A stretch of DNA of 64,000 nt from Mycetocola zhujimingii (GTDB lineage: Bacteria; Actinomycetota; Actinomycetes; Actinomycetales; Microbacteriaceae). Shown here piece after piece: positions 25,446 to 34,375 of this stretch (positions are counted from its first letter, which is position 1; each line of letters starts with the position of its first letter). The stretch is from NCBI RefSeq assembly GCF_003065425.1, contig NZ_CP026949.1, positions 1,240,001-1,304,000 of the forward strand. The letters run 5' to 3'. A program made the translations under genes and the position numbers. The notes below the pieces were generated by a model. It saw only the letters and a program-made list of their open reading frames with translations. It was not told where the DNA came from and made no database searches.

Positions 25446-26345
25446 ATGGACACTCTCCAACTGCAGGCGCTGGCGGCCGCCGTCGAAGGCGGCACCTTCG
25501 ACGCGGCTGCGCGGACGCTCAGCGTCACGCCGTCGGCCATCAGCCAGCGCATTCGGGCGCTGGAGAACTCGGTTGGCGGAGTCCTCGTCCGGCGCACCAA
25601 ACCGATCACCGTGACGCCCATGGGATCGACGTACCTCCGGCTCGCGCGGCAGATCGCCGCGTTGAGCGAGGAGGCTGCCGCCGAGACATCCCGTGAAGCC
25701 GCGGCGGCCTGGCCGACGGTATCCCTCGCGATCAACGGTGATTCGCTGGCAACCTGGGTGATGCCGGCGCTCGCCGAACTCGCGAGCGAGTTTCTCTTCG
25801 ACATTCATCGGGAAGACGAGGACCACTCGGCACAGTTACTCCGTGACGGCACGGTGATGGCCGCCATCACAACCCAGTCGCGACCGGTGCAGGGCTGCAC
25901 CTCGACGCCGCTCGGCGTGATGCGTTACCGGCCGATGGCATCCCGTGCGTTCATTGACCGATGGTTTTCGAACGGGACGGATGCTGCTTCGCTCGCGGTT
26001 GCGCCGGTCGTGATTTTCGACGCAAAGGATGACCTGCAGCACCGCTATCTGCGCAGGTTCTCGGGCGCTGACCTGGCGCCGCCGCAGCACTTCGTGCCGG
26101 GCTCGGCCGATTTCGCCGAAGCGGTTCGACTCGGCTTCGGCTGGGGGATGCAGCCGGACCAGCAATCGCGTGAACTCGAGTCTCGCGGCGAGCTGGTCGA
26201 GTTGGACGCCGGGGGACCGGTCGATGTCACGCTGCACTGGCAGCAGTGGGCGTTGCAGATGTCGTCACTCAGCCGGGTCGCCGAGGTGATGTCCGAGGCG
26301 GCGCGCCGTGAGCTGGGTGGGTCGCGCCGTTCTCCCTCGGCCTGA
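25446..26345 (+). CDS. lysG: LysR-type activator of the lysine exporter, LysG/ArgP
   Basis: A 299-residue LysR regulator: DTLQLQALAAAVEGGTFDAA and SVTPSAISQRIRALE form the helix-turn-helix, followed by a periplasmic-binding-like effector domain with FGWGMQPDQQ near the end, as in ArgP. It probably senses lysine or arginine and activates the divergent lysE across 71 bp. A TAGAAT -10 box lies eight bases before ATG 25446, so the mRNA leader is at most a few bases. Confidence 0.9.
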   Translation: MDTLQLQALAAAVEGGTFDAAARTLSVTPSAISQRIRALENSVGGVLVRRTKPITVTPMGSTYLRLARQIAALSEEAAAETSREAAAAWPTVSLAINGDSLATWVMPALAELASEFLFDIHREDEDHSAQLLRDGTVMAAITTQSRPVQGCTSTPLGVMRYRPMASRAFIDRWFSNGTDAASLAVAPVVIFDAKDDLQHRYLRRFSGADLAPPQHFVPGSADFAEAVRLGFGWGMQPDQQSRELESRGELVELDAGGPVDVTLHWQQWALQMSSLSRVAEVMSEAARRELGGSRRSPSA

Positions 26346-26408
26346 GAGCCTGCGGGGTGCATCCCCGCCGCGAGCCTCAACCGAAGTGCGGAGGGGGCAC
26401 TCCCTGCA

Positions 26409-27077
26409 TCAGCGCGGCTGAGGCTGCCAGCCCGAGACGAACTTGGCCACAGCGATGACGAGGAAGAGCTGCCCGGTGATCGCCTCGCTTATCGCCACCG
26501 TCTGTACCAGGGGCGCGTCCGGGACGAGGTTGCCGTATCCGGTCGTGGTCAGTGTCGTGAACGAGAAGAACAGCTGGCTGGTGAGCGAGTCGTGGCTCGC
26601 CTCGCCGAACAGGGGCGTCGGAGTCGTCAGGCTGATCAGGTTGTACACGAAGGTGAAGAACATGCCAACCATGACGTACGCGGCGATCGCGCCGAGGAGC
26701 GTCTGGACATCGACGGTGACCTTCCGAAACTCATGCGCGACGATGGCCATCGGTGCAACGAGGTAGGCCACCATCGAGGTCGCAGAGAGAACAATGTCGA
26801 GGAGCCGCCCCTCCAGGCCGGCCAGGTGAACGACAACGGTGGCCAGCCCGGTGACGGCAAGCGCGAGCCAGCCCGCTCGCCGCGCGGACGTTTTCACCTC
26901 GGCAACCCAGAGCGTCGCCGCCACGGTAAACAGCTGATACAGCAGAGCGATGGGGTTCGGGTTCAGCGAGGTTTGTGTTGCGCACAGCAGATACGACACC
27001 CCGAGGAGGCCAAGAACCAGCCAGTAACCCGACTCCAGAATCGGGTGGTGCGGTTGTGCGTGCACACGCGCGTCCAT
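26409..27077 (-). CDS. Two-pore-type ion channel family protein
   Basis: A 222-residue membrane protein with about six helices. Near the C-terminus is a K+ selectivity filter, TLTTTGYGNLVP, between two helices, as in Kch/ion_trans_2 channels. The first four helices have no charged S4, so it is not voltage-gated. GAGGGG eight bases before ATG 27077 favours that start; ATG 27083 is possible. There is no RCK domain. Confidence 0.82.
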   Translation of the reverse strand: MDARVHAQPHHPILESGYWLVLGLLGVSYLLCATQTSLNPNPIALLYQLFTVAATLWVAEVKTSARRAGWLALAVTGLATVVVHLAGLEGRLLDIVLSATSMVAYLVAPMAIVAHEFRKVTVDVQTLLGAIAAYVMVGMFFTFVYNLISLTTPTPLFGEASHDSLTSQLFFSFTTLTTTGYGNLVPDAPLVQTVAISEAITGQLFLVIAVAKFVSGWQPQPR

Positions 27078-27224
27078 AACCATCACCCCTCGAGATCGAC
27101 GACCGGAAGCGACAGGGTATCGGCGTCGGGCAGCGGTGTATGAGGCCAATGGTCGGCTCCGCCGTCCATCGATGGCCGATTCGTTCGTGTTCTACTGTTG
27201 AGATTCGCCCATCGAAGGAGACCC

Positions 27225-28013
27225 ATGACCAGTCCCGCCGTCTCTCCGCCGTCGAGATCGGTCCTCGTGACCGGTGCATCGGGCGGCATCGGCGCGGCGG
27301 TCGCCCAGCGGTTCGCGCGAGCGGGCGATCGGGTCGCCGTGCACTATCGAAGTGATCGCGGCGGAGCCGAGGAAACCTTGCGCTCGCTCGAGGGTGACGG
27401 ACATTCGCTCGTCGTCGGGGACATCGGTGAACCGGATGACGCCGCACGCGTGGTCGAACAGGCCATTTCGGCGCTCGGTGAACTCGACGTGCTGGTGTGC
27501 AACGCTGCTGTGGCACCCTCAGCGGCGAACCGCCACGTGCTCGGCGAGGTGTCGTTTGCCGACTGGACCGCAGCCTTCCGGTCGATGGTCGACGTCAATC
27601 TGCTCGGTGCGGCCAACCTTGCGTGGGCATTCGCCAACCATCTCATTGGCAGGGGGGCGCCGGGTGCCATCGTCAATATCGGCTCGCGCGGCGCCTTCAG
27701 GGGCGAACCGGAATATCCGGCATACGCCGCGAGTAAGGCGGGACTCCACGCGCTCGGGCAGTCGCTCGCGGTGACCCTGGCTCCCCACGCTATTTCGGTG
27801 ACGAGTGTTGCGCCGGGCTTCGTCGCCACTGCGCGCCAGTTCAGCAAACTCGACGGTGGTGAGGGCGACGCTCTTCGCGCACAAAGTCCCTTCGGTCGCG
27901 TCGGCACGCCCGAGGAGATCGCCGCCGCGGCATTCTGGCTCGCCTCCCCGGAGGCAGCCTGGTGTTCCGGGGCGATCCTCGACGCCAACGGTGCGTCATA
28001 TCTCCGCAGCTGA
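27225..28013 (+). CDS. Short-chain dehydrogenase/reductase
   Basis: A 262-residue SDR: VTGASGGIG, HYRSD after the second strand (consistent with NADP preference), VCNAAVAP in place of NNAG, and PAYAASKAG with catalytic Tyr and Lys. AAGGAG four bases upstream supports ATG 27225. It is a single gene just before the catabolic cluster and has no CATACCG operator, so membership in that regulon is doubtful. Confidence 0.82.
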   Translation: MTSPAVSPPSRSVLVTGASGGIGAAVAQRFARAGDRVAVHYRSDRGGAEETLRSLEGDGHSLVVGDIGEPDDAARVVEQAISALGELDVLVCNAAVAPSAANRHVLGEVSFADWTAAFRSMVDVNLLGAANLAWAFANHLIGRGAPGAIVNIGSRGAFRGEPEYPAYAASKAGLHALGQSLAVTLAPHAISVTSVAPGFVATARQFSKLDGGEGDALRAQSPFGRVGTPEEIAAAAFWLASPEAAWCSGAILDANGASYLRS

Positions 28014-28084
28014 CGCGCGGCGTCCAGCTCTGCGGTCTCGACGAACGCCGCCATGTGGTGGTTTCGAGACTCAGGGATCGACTA

Positions 28085-28104
28085 CATACCGCGTAGTCGG
28101 TATG
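28085..28104. promoter_or_regulatory. Catabolic-regulon operator A inside a promoter
   Basis: CATACCGCGTAGTCGGTATG, two 7-bp perfect arms with a 6-bp spacer. Read on the minus strand it differs from operator B at one base. It almost fills the spacer of a promoter TCGACT (28078-28083) - N17 - TATGCT (28101-28106), the position expected for a repressor site. It lies 53 bp before the alcohol dehydrogenase gene. Confidence 0.8.
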
Positions 28105-28157
28105 CTCAGGAGAACGGGCGAACGGATGCTGCTAAAAGCCCCCGACGAGGAGGTCGC

Positions 28158-29285
28158 GTGGAGATCACTGGAGCAGTCCTTGAGCGCTCGGGTGCTGAGG
28201 CACCGTTTGCCGCATCCCGCCCGTTTACCGTTGGGCCGATCGAGCTTGACCCGCCTGGCCCCGGAGAGATGCTGGTGCGGATCGAGGTGGCTGGACTCTG
28301 TCACTCCGACCTCAGCGTCGTCGACGGCAGCCGCCAGCGGCCGACGCCCATGCTGCTCGGCCACGAAGCGGCCGGAATCGTCGAATCACTCGGCGACGGC
28401 GTTGACGACATCGCGATCGGGACCCGCGTCGTCATGACCTTTCTGCCGCGCTGCGGTACCTGCGCCGAGTGCCTCACCGACGGCAGGCTGCCCTGCAGCG
28501 TCGGGAGCGCAGCGAACAACGCGGGCACACTGGTCGGCGGCGGTCTTCGACTGCACCGCGGGGGAGAGCGCGTGCGTCACCACCTCGGTGTCTCCGGCTT
28601 CGCCAGTCACGCCGTTGTCAGTCGCACATCGGTGGTGCCCGTCGATTCCGACGTGCCCGCCGAGATCGCGGCCCTTCTCGGTTGCGCGGTCCTGACCGGC
28701 GGCGGTGCGGTGATCAACGCCGGGCGGCCAGTGGCTGGATCGCGGGTGATCGTTGTCGGACTCGGCGGCGTCGGCATGGCCGCGCTGCTCGTTGCCGTTG
28801 CCCTCGGCCACGAGGTGATCGGCGTCGATGCGCTCGATGCCAAGCTCGACCTGGCGACAGAGCTCGGCGCATCCGGCAGTTTCACTCCGGGGGATGCCAT
28901 CGACGCTCACGTCGCTGCTCCGCTCGTGATCGAGGCCGCAGGTTCGCCCCGCGCCTTCGAAACAGCGCTTACGCTCACGGCGCCCGGCGGCACGATGGTG
29001 ACCGTCGGCCTCCCCGCCCCGGATGCCATGGCGAGCATCGCCCCGCTCCTCGTCACCGCGCAGGCCAAGACGATCATCGGCAGTTACCTGGGCTCGGCAG
29101 TACCAAGCCGCGACATCCCGCGCTATGTCGACCTCTGGCGACGCGGGGTACTGCCTCTCGAACGACTCGTCTCGGCCCGCATCGGTCTTCACGACATCGC
29201 TGAGGGCATGGACCGGCTCGCCTCCGGCGCAGCGTTACGCCAACTCATCACTTTCGACCCACCCCAACGAATGGACACCGTATGA
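28158..29285 (+). CDS. Zinc-dependent alcohol dehydrogenase
   Basis: A 375-residue medium-chain dehydrogenase: catalytic zinc Cys in GLCHSDLSVVDG, GHEAAGIVE, a structural zinc site with four Cys (CGTCAECLTDGRLPC), and the nucleotide motif GLGGVGMAALLVAV. Gly after VIGVDALD fits NAD(H). GAGGAGG four bases before GTG 28158 supports the start. It is the first gene of an operon with fabG-like and maoC-like genes, all overlapping by ATGA, controlled by operator A. It probably oxidises a hydroxyl group of the pathway substrate. Confidence 0.88.
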   Translation: MEITGAVLERSGAEAPFAASRPFTVGPIELDPPGPGEMLVRIEVAGLCHSDLSVVDGSRQRPTPMLLGHEAAGIVESLGDGVDDIAIGTRVVMTFLPRCGTCAECLTDGRLPCSVGSAANNAGTLVGGGLRLHRGGERVRHHLGVSGFASHAVVSRTSVVPVDSDVPAEIAALLGCAVLTGGGAVINAGRPVAGSRVIVVGLGGVGMAALLVAVALGHEVIGVDALDAKLDLATELGASGSFTPGDAIDAHVAAPLVIEAAGSPRAFETALTLTAPGGTMVTVGLPAPDAMASIAPLLVTAQAKTIIGSYLGSAVPSRDIPRYVDLWRRGVLPLERLVSARIGLHDIAEGMDRLASGAALRQLITFDPPQRMDTV

Positions 29286-30031
29286 CCCGCACCGCCATCG
29301 TCACAGGAGCAGCACGCGGCATTGGCGCCGCGACCGCCAGAAGGCTCGCCGCAGACGGCTGCCAGGTTGCCGTTCTCGATCTTCACGCCGAACACGCGGC
29401 CGACACGGTTGCCGCCATTGAGGCTGCCGGAGGGCGCGCGATAGCCGTCGGCGCCAACGTCGCAGATTCGGATGCCGTGGCCGCCGCTGTCGCGCGGGTC
29501 GTCGACGAACTCGGCACACCCACGATCCTGGTGAACAATGCGGGCATCCTTCGCGACAACCTGCTGTTCAAGATGACCGAAGACGACTGGGACGCCGTTC
29601 TCGGCGTGCACCTGCGTGGTGCGTTCCTGATGAGCCGGGCCGTTCAGGCCCACCAGGTCGCCGAGGGCTGGGGGCGCATCGTCAACCTCTCCAGCACGTC
29701 GGCCCTCGGCAACCGCGGGCAGGCCAACTACTCTGCGGCGAAGGCGGGCATTCAGGGCTTCACGAAGACCCTCGCTTTCGAACTCGGCCGCTACGGCGTG
29801 ACGGCCAACGCTGTCGCTCCGGGCTTCATCGAGACCGAGATGACACGAGCGACCTCTGAGCGCATGGGCATTGCCTTCGACGACTTCCTCGCCGGCGCCG
29901 CGAAGGAGATTCCGGTTGGCCGCGTCGGCCAGCCCGAGGACATCGCCGCGGCCGTCTCGTTCTTCTGCCGTGAGGAGTCCAGTTTCGTCTCCGGCCAGGT
30001 GCTCTATGTGGCGGGAGGGCCGCGGTCATGA
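29282..30031 (+). CDS. FabG-like 3-oxoacyl reductase / 3-hydroxyacyl-CoA dehydrogenase (SDR)
   Basis: A 249-residue SDR of the FabG group: VTGAARGIG, NNAGILRDNLLFKMTEDDW, Ser in NLSST, and YSAAKAG. Asp in VAVLDLH suggests NAD(H). ATGA overlap with both neighbours shows translational coupling. With the MaoC hydratase that follows, it could form the hydroxyacyl-CoA steps of a beta-oxidation route. Confidence 0.87.
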   Translation: MTRTAIVTGAARGIGAATARRLAADGCQVAVLDLHAEHAADTVAAIEAAGGRAIAVGANVADSDAVAAAVARVVDELGTPTILVNNAGILRDNLLFKMTEDDWDAVLGVHLRGAFLMSRAVQAHQVAEGWGRIVNLSSTSALGNRGQANYSAAKAGIQGFTKTLAFELGRYGVTANAVAPGFIETEMTRATSERMGIAFDDFLAGAAKEIPVGRVGQPEDIAAAVSFFCREESSFVSGQVLYVAGGPRS

Positions 30032-30486
30032 CGATCACCGTTTCGTCACCCGCAACGCTGGCGGATGCCATCGGCCAGACGGCGACGGGGGACTGGTTCA
30101 GAATCGACCAGGACCGAATCGATGCGTTTGCCGAGGCGACCGAAGACCGGCAGTGGATTCATCTCGACGCCGAGCGCGCAGCATCCGGACCGTTCGGAGC
30201 CACGATCGCGCACGGTTACCTCACGCTCTCACTCATTCCCCGGCTGACCGAGGGTCTCGTCGAAGTGGGAGGCGCTGCGATGGTGGTGAATTACGGCCTC
30301 GACAAGGTGCGCTTCCTGCAGCCGGTGACCGCCGGATCGCGGGTGCGGGCGAGTTCGACGATCACGAGCGCAGAAACGACGCCGCAGGGGACCCGTGCGG
30401 GTGTTGCAGTGACCATCGAGATCGAGGGTGCGTCGCGACCGGCGCTCGTCGCCAACACGATCGCGCTCTTCGTCAGTTCGGACTGA
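30028..30486 (+). CDS. MaoC-like enoyl-CoA hydratase
   Basis: A 152-residue hot-dog hydratase. Its hydratase motif is ATEDRQWIHLDAERA, then FGATIAHGYLTLSLIP; the Asp and His of the family are present. It would hydrate 2-enoyl-CoA to (R)-3-hydroxyacyl-CoA. It is the last gene of the operon and is followed by a terminator. Its start overlaps the preceding stop (ATGA). Confidence 0.87.
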   Translation: MTITVSSPATLADAIGQTATGDWFRIDQDRIDAFAEATEDRQWIHLDAERAASGPFGATIAHGYLTLSLIPRLTEGLVEVGGAAMVVNYGLDKVRFLQPVTAGSRVRASSTITSAETTPQGTRAGVAVTIEIEGASRPALVANTIALFVSSD

Positions 30487-30550
30487 CGAGCCTCGACTGA
30501 CGGGCCCCGACTGACGAGGCCCGACCGACAAGCACTGTGGTGACACAGAG

Positions 30551-30582
30551 CTGAGGCGCTCGTCTTTCGGCGAGCGCCTCAG
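30551..30582. terminator. Bidirectional terminator
   Basis: A 12-bp perfect stem, CTGAGGCGCTCG at 30551-30562 with its complement at 30571-30582. It lies between the maoC-like gene and the convergent thiolase. The stretch 30483-30536 before it holds three degenerate copies of a CGACTGACGRGSCC-like unit. Confidence 0.8.
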
Positions 30583-30634
30583 GTCTGTCGTTCAGCGCTT
30601 CTGTCTTTCAGCGATTCTGTCTTGTCAGCGCTCG

Positions 30635-31858
30635 TCAGACGCGCTCGAGTACGAGCGCCATGCCCTGGCCGCCGCCGACGCACATCGTCTCGAGACCGTA
30701 GCGGCCGCCCGTCTGTCGCAGGCCGTTGATCAGCGTTGACGTGATCCGGGCCCCGGTCATCCCGAACGGGTGGCCAACGGCGATGGCCCCGCCGAAGACG
30801 TTGAGCTTCTCCGAGTCGATACCGAGTTCGCGTGCCGACGGAATGACCTGCGCGGCGAAGGCCTCGTTGATCTCGACCAGGTCCATGTCGTCGATGCTGA
30901 GACCGGCGAGCGCGAGCGCCCGTCGGCTCGCTTCAACCGGCCCGAGGCCCATGATCTCGGGGGAGAGGCCGCTCACCCCTGTCGAGACGATGCGGGCCAG
31001 CGGCGACAGTCCGAGCTCGTCGACCACACGCTCGGAGACCACGACGACGGCTGCGGCGCCATCGTTGAGCGGGCAGCAGTTGCCCGCCGTTACCGTGCCG
31101 TCCGGCCGGAAGACGGGGTCGAGCTGGCTCAGCGCCTCGACCGTGACGCCCCGGCGTGGTCCATCGTCCTTCGACACCACGGTGCCGTCATCGAGCGTCA
31201 CCGGCGCGATATCCGTTGCCCAGAAGCCACTGGCATCCGCTCTCTCCGCGCGCTGCTGGCTCCTGGCCGCAAATGCATCCTGCTCGTCTCGCGTGATGCC
31301 ACGCAGCTCGGCGACGTTCTCGGCTGTTTGCCCCATGGCGATGTACGCATCGGGCAGTTGCCCGTCCTGCCGGGGGTCGTGCCACGGCGGCAGGCCGCCG
31401 CCGGCCCTCGCCTCGGTGCGGGCGATTGCCTCATCGAACACGGGATTGGTGAGCGTCTCGCCGGGGATGTAATCGCTCGACCCGCGCATCGACCGGCTGA
31501 CCGATTCCACCCCGGCGGAGATGAACACATCTCCCTCACCGGCCTTGATGGCGTGGAAGGCCATCCGCGTTGTCTGCAGGCTCGACGAGCAGTAGCGATT
31601 GACCGTGGTTCCCGGCACCTCGTCGAGGCCGAGGAGAATCGACACGATGCGGGCCATGTTCATTCCCTGCTCGCCTCCCGGCAGCCCGCAGCCGAGCAGC
31701 AGGTCGTCGATGCGTCCAGGGTCAAGGGCGGGAATTTTTGCCAGTGCGTCGCGCACCATTCGCGCCGCGAGATCATCAGAACGGATGCCGGCGAGCGAAC
31801 CCTTGCGGGCCCGGCCGATCGGCGAACGGGCGGTGGCGACGATGAATGCTTCAGCCAT
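30635..31858 (-). CDS. Acetyl-CoA acyltransferase (thiolase)
   Basis: A 407-residue thiolase of the degradative kind. The acyl-accepting Cys is in NRYCSSSLQ near residue 90, His in AVGHPFGMTGAR near residue 360, and the second catalytic Cys in CVGGGQGMA near residue 390. GAGAGGA precedes ATG 31858; the longer frame runs back into the acyl-CoA dehydrogenase gene and is rejected. It forms an operon with that gene (11 bp gap) and would release acetyl-CoA from the 3-oxoacyl-CoA. Confidence 0.92.
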   Translation of the reverse strand: MAEAFIVATARSPIGRARKGSLAGIRSDDLAARMVRDALAKIPALDPGRIDDLLLGCGLPGGEQGMNMARIVSILLGLDEVPGTTVNRYCSSSLQTTRMAFHAIKAGEGDVFISAGVESVSRSMRGSSDYIPGETLTNPVFDEAIARTEARAGGGLPPWHDPRQDGQLPDAYIAMGQTAENVAELRGITRDEQDAFAARSQQRAERADASGFWATDIAPVTLDDGTVVSKDDGPRRGVTVEALSQLDPVFRPDGTVTAGNCCPLNDGAAAVVVVSERVVDELGLSPLARIVSTGVSGLSPEIMGLGPVEASRRALALAGLSIDDMDLVEINEAFAAQVIPSARELGIDSEKLNVFGGAIAVGHPFGMTGARITSTLINGLRQTGGRYGLETMCVGGGQGMALVLERV

Positions 31859-31869
31859 GTGGTTCCTCT

Positions 31870-33072
31870 CTAAACGAATGCCTGGATGCCGGTTATGGCA
31901 CGACCGACGATGAGCGTGTTCATGTCGAAGGTGCCCTCGAACGTGTAGACCGCCTCGGCGTCGGCGAAGAAGCGGGCGACTCCATGGTCGAGCTGGATCC
32001 CGTTTCCTCCGACGATCTCGCGGCAGAGCGCGACCGTCTCGCGCATCCTGGCGGTGGCAAACGCCTTGGCCATTGCCGAGTGGTGGTCTTTCTGTACGCC
32101 CTCGTCCTGCATGGCGGATACCCGCATGCACAGCGCGATGCTCGCGGTGATGTTTGACAGCGAGTTCGCCAGCTTCTCCTGCACCAACTGGAACGAGGCA
32201 ATCGGCTTGCCGAACTGGTGGCGCTCTGTGGCGTAGGCGAGTGCTGCTTCATAGGCGCCGACCGCCACCCCGATGGCCTGCCAGGCCACCTCGGCGCGGG
32301 TCAGCCTCAGCACGATGGCCACTTCGCGGAACGAGTGAATGTTGGCCAGGCGGTCGCTCTCGGGAACCCGGACATCCTCAAGGACGATGTCGGCGTTCTC
32401 CACGGCACGGAGCGACTGCTTGCGCTCGATCTTGGTCGCGGTGAAGCCGGCGGACGGCTGTCGCACGATGAAGCCCTTGACCTGGTTGTCCGCGGTGTCA
32501 CGGGCCCAGATCACCACGATGTCGGCGAAGGTGGCGTTGCCGATCCAGCGCTTCTTACCGTTGAGGACCCACTCATCGCCGTGTCTGGTCGCCGTGGTCT
32601 GCAGACCGCGCGCGGTGTCGGATCCGCTCGTCGGCTCGGTGAGCCCGAATGCACCGATGACTTCGCCACGGCCCATCGGGCCCATCCACTCAGCGCGCTG
32701 TTCCTCGGAGCCGCCGACCCCGATGGCGTTCATGGCGAGTCCGCTGTGCACACCAATGAATGTCGCGGTCGACGGGTCGACCCTGGCGATCTCGAGCGCG
32801 ATCCAGGCGCGATAGACGGCGCTGTTATCGAAGTGCCGGGTTTCGGGCCAGCCCGCCCCGAACATGCCGAGTTCGGCGAACCCGGGGATGAGGTGGCGGG
32901 GGCTCCGTGCCTCTTCCCACAGCCGGTCAGCGTGTGGCCGCACCTCGGCGTCGAGGAAGGCGCGGATGCGAGCGACCGAGCGCAGCTCCTCCTCGGTGAG
33001 CTGGTCCTGGAAGCCATAGAAATCGGCGTCGAGCACCTCGGGCCGATCGGTTTGTTGCGTGGTGAGCGTCAT
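31870..33072 (-). CDS. Acyl-CoA dehydrogenase, glutaryl-CoA dehydrogenase-like
   Basis: A 400-residue flavin enzyme. GAFGLTEPTSGSD and KRWIGNATFADIVVIWARD are the family sequences; the catalytic Glu is in VYTFEGTFDMNTLIVGRAIT, where the EGT-x-x-x-N pattern is typical of glutaryl-CoA-type dehydrogenases. GGAG six bases before ATG 33072 selects that start over 33096. It is divergent from the QsdR-like regulator across a 116-bp region with two dyads, so it is likely a target of that protein. Confidence 0.9.
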   Translation of the reverse strand: MTLTTQQTDRPEVLDADFYGFQDQLTEEELRSVARIRAFLDAEVRPHADRLWEEARSPRHLIPGFAELGMFGAGWPETRHFDNSAVYRAWIALEIARVDPSTATFIGVHSGLAMNAIGVGGSEEQRAEWMGPMGRGEVIGAFGLTEPTSGSDTARGLQTTATRHGDEWVLNGKKRWIGNATFADIVVIWARDTADNQVKGFIVRQPSAGFTATKIERKQSLRAVENADIVLEDVRVPESDRLANIHSFREVAIVLRLTRAEVAWQAIGVAVGAYEAALAYATERHQFGKPIASFQLVQEKLANSLSNITASIALCMRVSAMQDEGVQKDHHSAMAKAFATARMRETVALCREIVGGNGIQLDHGVARFFADAEAVYTFEGTFDMNTLIVGRAITGIQAFV

Positions 33073-33102
33073 TGCTTCTCCGTTCGTCGACGACATCGTC
33101 TT

Positions 33103-33138
33103 GCGGTTCGTGAACCGCGATGTACCGTAGTATGCATC
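33103..33138. promoter_or_regulatory. Two dyads between the ACAD operon and the QsdR-like regulator
   Basis: GCGGTTC-GT-GAACCGC at 33103-33118 is a 7-bp inverted repeat with a 2-bp spacer. Next to it, GATGTACCGTAGTATGCATC at 33119-33138 is an imperfect 20-bp dyad. Both differ from the CATACCG operators and are candidates for the adjacent QsdR-like regulator. Confidence 0.45.
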
Positions 33139-33176
33139 ATTTTCCAGAATGTTGCACGCATCCGCTGGGCGCGCGA

Positions 33177-33182
33177 TAGAGT
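33177..33182 (+). promoter_or_regulatory. -10 element of a leaderless promoter
   Basis: TAGAGT stands six bases before ATG 33189. A TTGCAC at 33152-33157 could be the -35 element, with a rather long 19-bp spacer. Confidence 0.45.
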
Positions 33183-33188
33183 TCCGGC

Positions 33189-33863
33189 ATGAACACCACG
33201 ACAGACGCTGTCACCGCACGCGCCGGAAGTGCAGTCTCCGCGGCAACCATCGGAACCGTTGGCCTCGAGTTCGCTCCGTCCTGGCTGTCGAACCGGCTGG
33301 CCGAGGCGGCGCACGAGGGTTCGGCACGGGCCTTCGCGCTGGCCCGCGACGAGTTCATCGCCGGCCGCCGCATCGACATGAGCGCTCTCGCGGCCGACCT
33401 CGGCGTCGACCGCACCTCTCTGTTTCGCTGGGTGGGCAATCGTGACGCGCTGCTCTCGGAGGTCCTCTGGTCTCTCGCTGTACCGACTCTTCTCCAGGCG
33501 GAGGATGCCACGCGAGACCTGCGCGCCGAAGAGCGGGTAGCCGGCGTCCTCACCCATTTCGTCGATGACCTGATCAGCGCGCCCTACTTCCGGCAGTTCC
33601 TGCAGCGTGAGCCCGCTCGGGCGCTCCGGCTGCTGACGACCACCGAGAGCGAGATCCAGCGCCGGTACGTCGCAACGGCCGACTGGCTCGTCCGGCGGGA
33701 GCTCGGCGACGCACCCCTTGGCGGTGCCATCGACCCAGCGGAACTCGCCTACCTGCTGGTCCGGATCTCTGAATCCTTCACCTACGCCGACCTCATTGCC
33801 GGCGACGAACCCAGCACCGATCGAGCGCGAGTGGCGTTTCGCGTGCTGTTGAGGGTTGTCTGA
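33189..33863 (+). CDS. TetR-family regulator resembling QsdR
   Basis: A 224-residue regulator. The helix-turn-helix DMSALAADLGVDRTSLFRWVGN lies unusually far into the chain (about residues 60-85). RWVGNRDALLSEVLW resembles the QsdR group, whose founder in Rhodococcus senses gamma-lactones and their hydroxy acids. The subfamily call rests on memory of that pattern. It is probably leaderless, is divergent from the ACAD-thiolase operon, and overlaps a thioesterase gene by one base (TGATG). Confidence 0.75.
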   Translation: MNTTTDAVTARAGSAVSAATIGTVGLEFAPSWLSNRLAEAAHEGSARAFALARDEFIAGRRIDMSALAADLGVDRTSLFRWVGNRDALLSEVLWSLAVPTLLQAEDATRDLRAEERVAGVLTHFVDDLISAPYFRQFLQREPARALRLLTTTESEIQRRYVATADWLVRRELGDAPLGGAIDPAELAYLLVRISESFTYADLIAGDEPSTDRARVAFRVLLRVV

Positions 33864-34270
33864 TGCACTACGGAGTACGCCTGCCATTCGCCACGCGCTG
33901 GAACGACAACGACCAGTACGGACACCTCAACAACACCGTCTATTACGAGGCGATGGACACCGCCATCAACACCTGGATGATGGCCAATGGAGGCCTCGAT
34001 CCGCAGGGCGATGCTATCGCCCTGTGCGCCGCATCGTCGTGCGAGTTCCGCGCCTCCGCGTCGTTTCCTGAACCACTCGAGGTCGGCATCGGCATCGAGC
34101 GGCTGGGCAGGACGAGCATCACCTGGGCCCTCGGAATCCTGCGACCGGGCCAGGAGGAGCCGATCGCCGTCGGTCGATTCGTGCACGTCTTCGTCGGCGC
34201 GGCTGACCGTACCCCGACGCCGATCCCCGCCGGCATCCGCTCGGTGATCGAACGGGATCTGCTCGGTTGA
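33863..34270 (+). CDS. Acyl-CoA thioesterase, 4HBT hot-dog family
   Basis: A 135-residue hot-dog thioesterase. TRWNDNDQYGHLNNTVYYEAMD is the 4-hydroxybenzoyl-CoA thioesterase motif, although the usual catalytic Asp region reads NDNDQYGH. It overlaps the regulator stop by one base, so it is coupled. It probably hydrolyses stalled acyl-CoA or regulates the CoA pool in this pathway. Confidence 0.85.
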   Translation: MHYGVRLPFATRWNDNDQYGHLNNTVYYEAMDTAINTWMMANGGLDPQGDAIALCAASSCEFRASASFPEPLEVGIGIERLGRTSITWALGILRPGQEEPIAVGRFVHVFVGAADRTPTPIPAGIRSVIERDLLG

Positions 34271-34290
34271 TTCCCGTACGGTAGTGCGAA

Positions 34291-34310
34291 CATACCGACC
34301 ACGCGGTATG
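34291..34310. promoter_or_regulatory. Catabolic-regulon operator B
   Basis: CATACCGACCACGCGGTATG, two 7-bp arms around a 6-bp spacer. A -10-like TATGCT overlaps its right end at 34307-34312, as at operator A. It lies 65 bp before the kinase-ACAD-ligase operon. Confidence 0.8.
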
Positions 34311-34375
34311 CTGGCGGAACGCGGTCCCGCTGGGTCGCTCGCTGCGCGGCACTCGCGCGTGAAAGGTGGTCGACG

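Noticed and set aside
31859-32131. N-terminal extension of the thiolase frame
   Set aside because: It overlaps the acyl-CoA dehydrogenase coding region; ATG 31858 has a ribosome binding site and the standard N-terminus.
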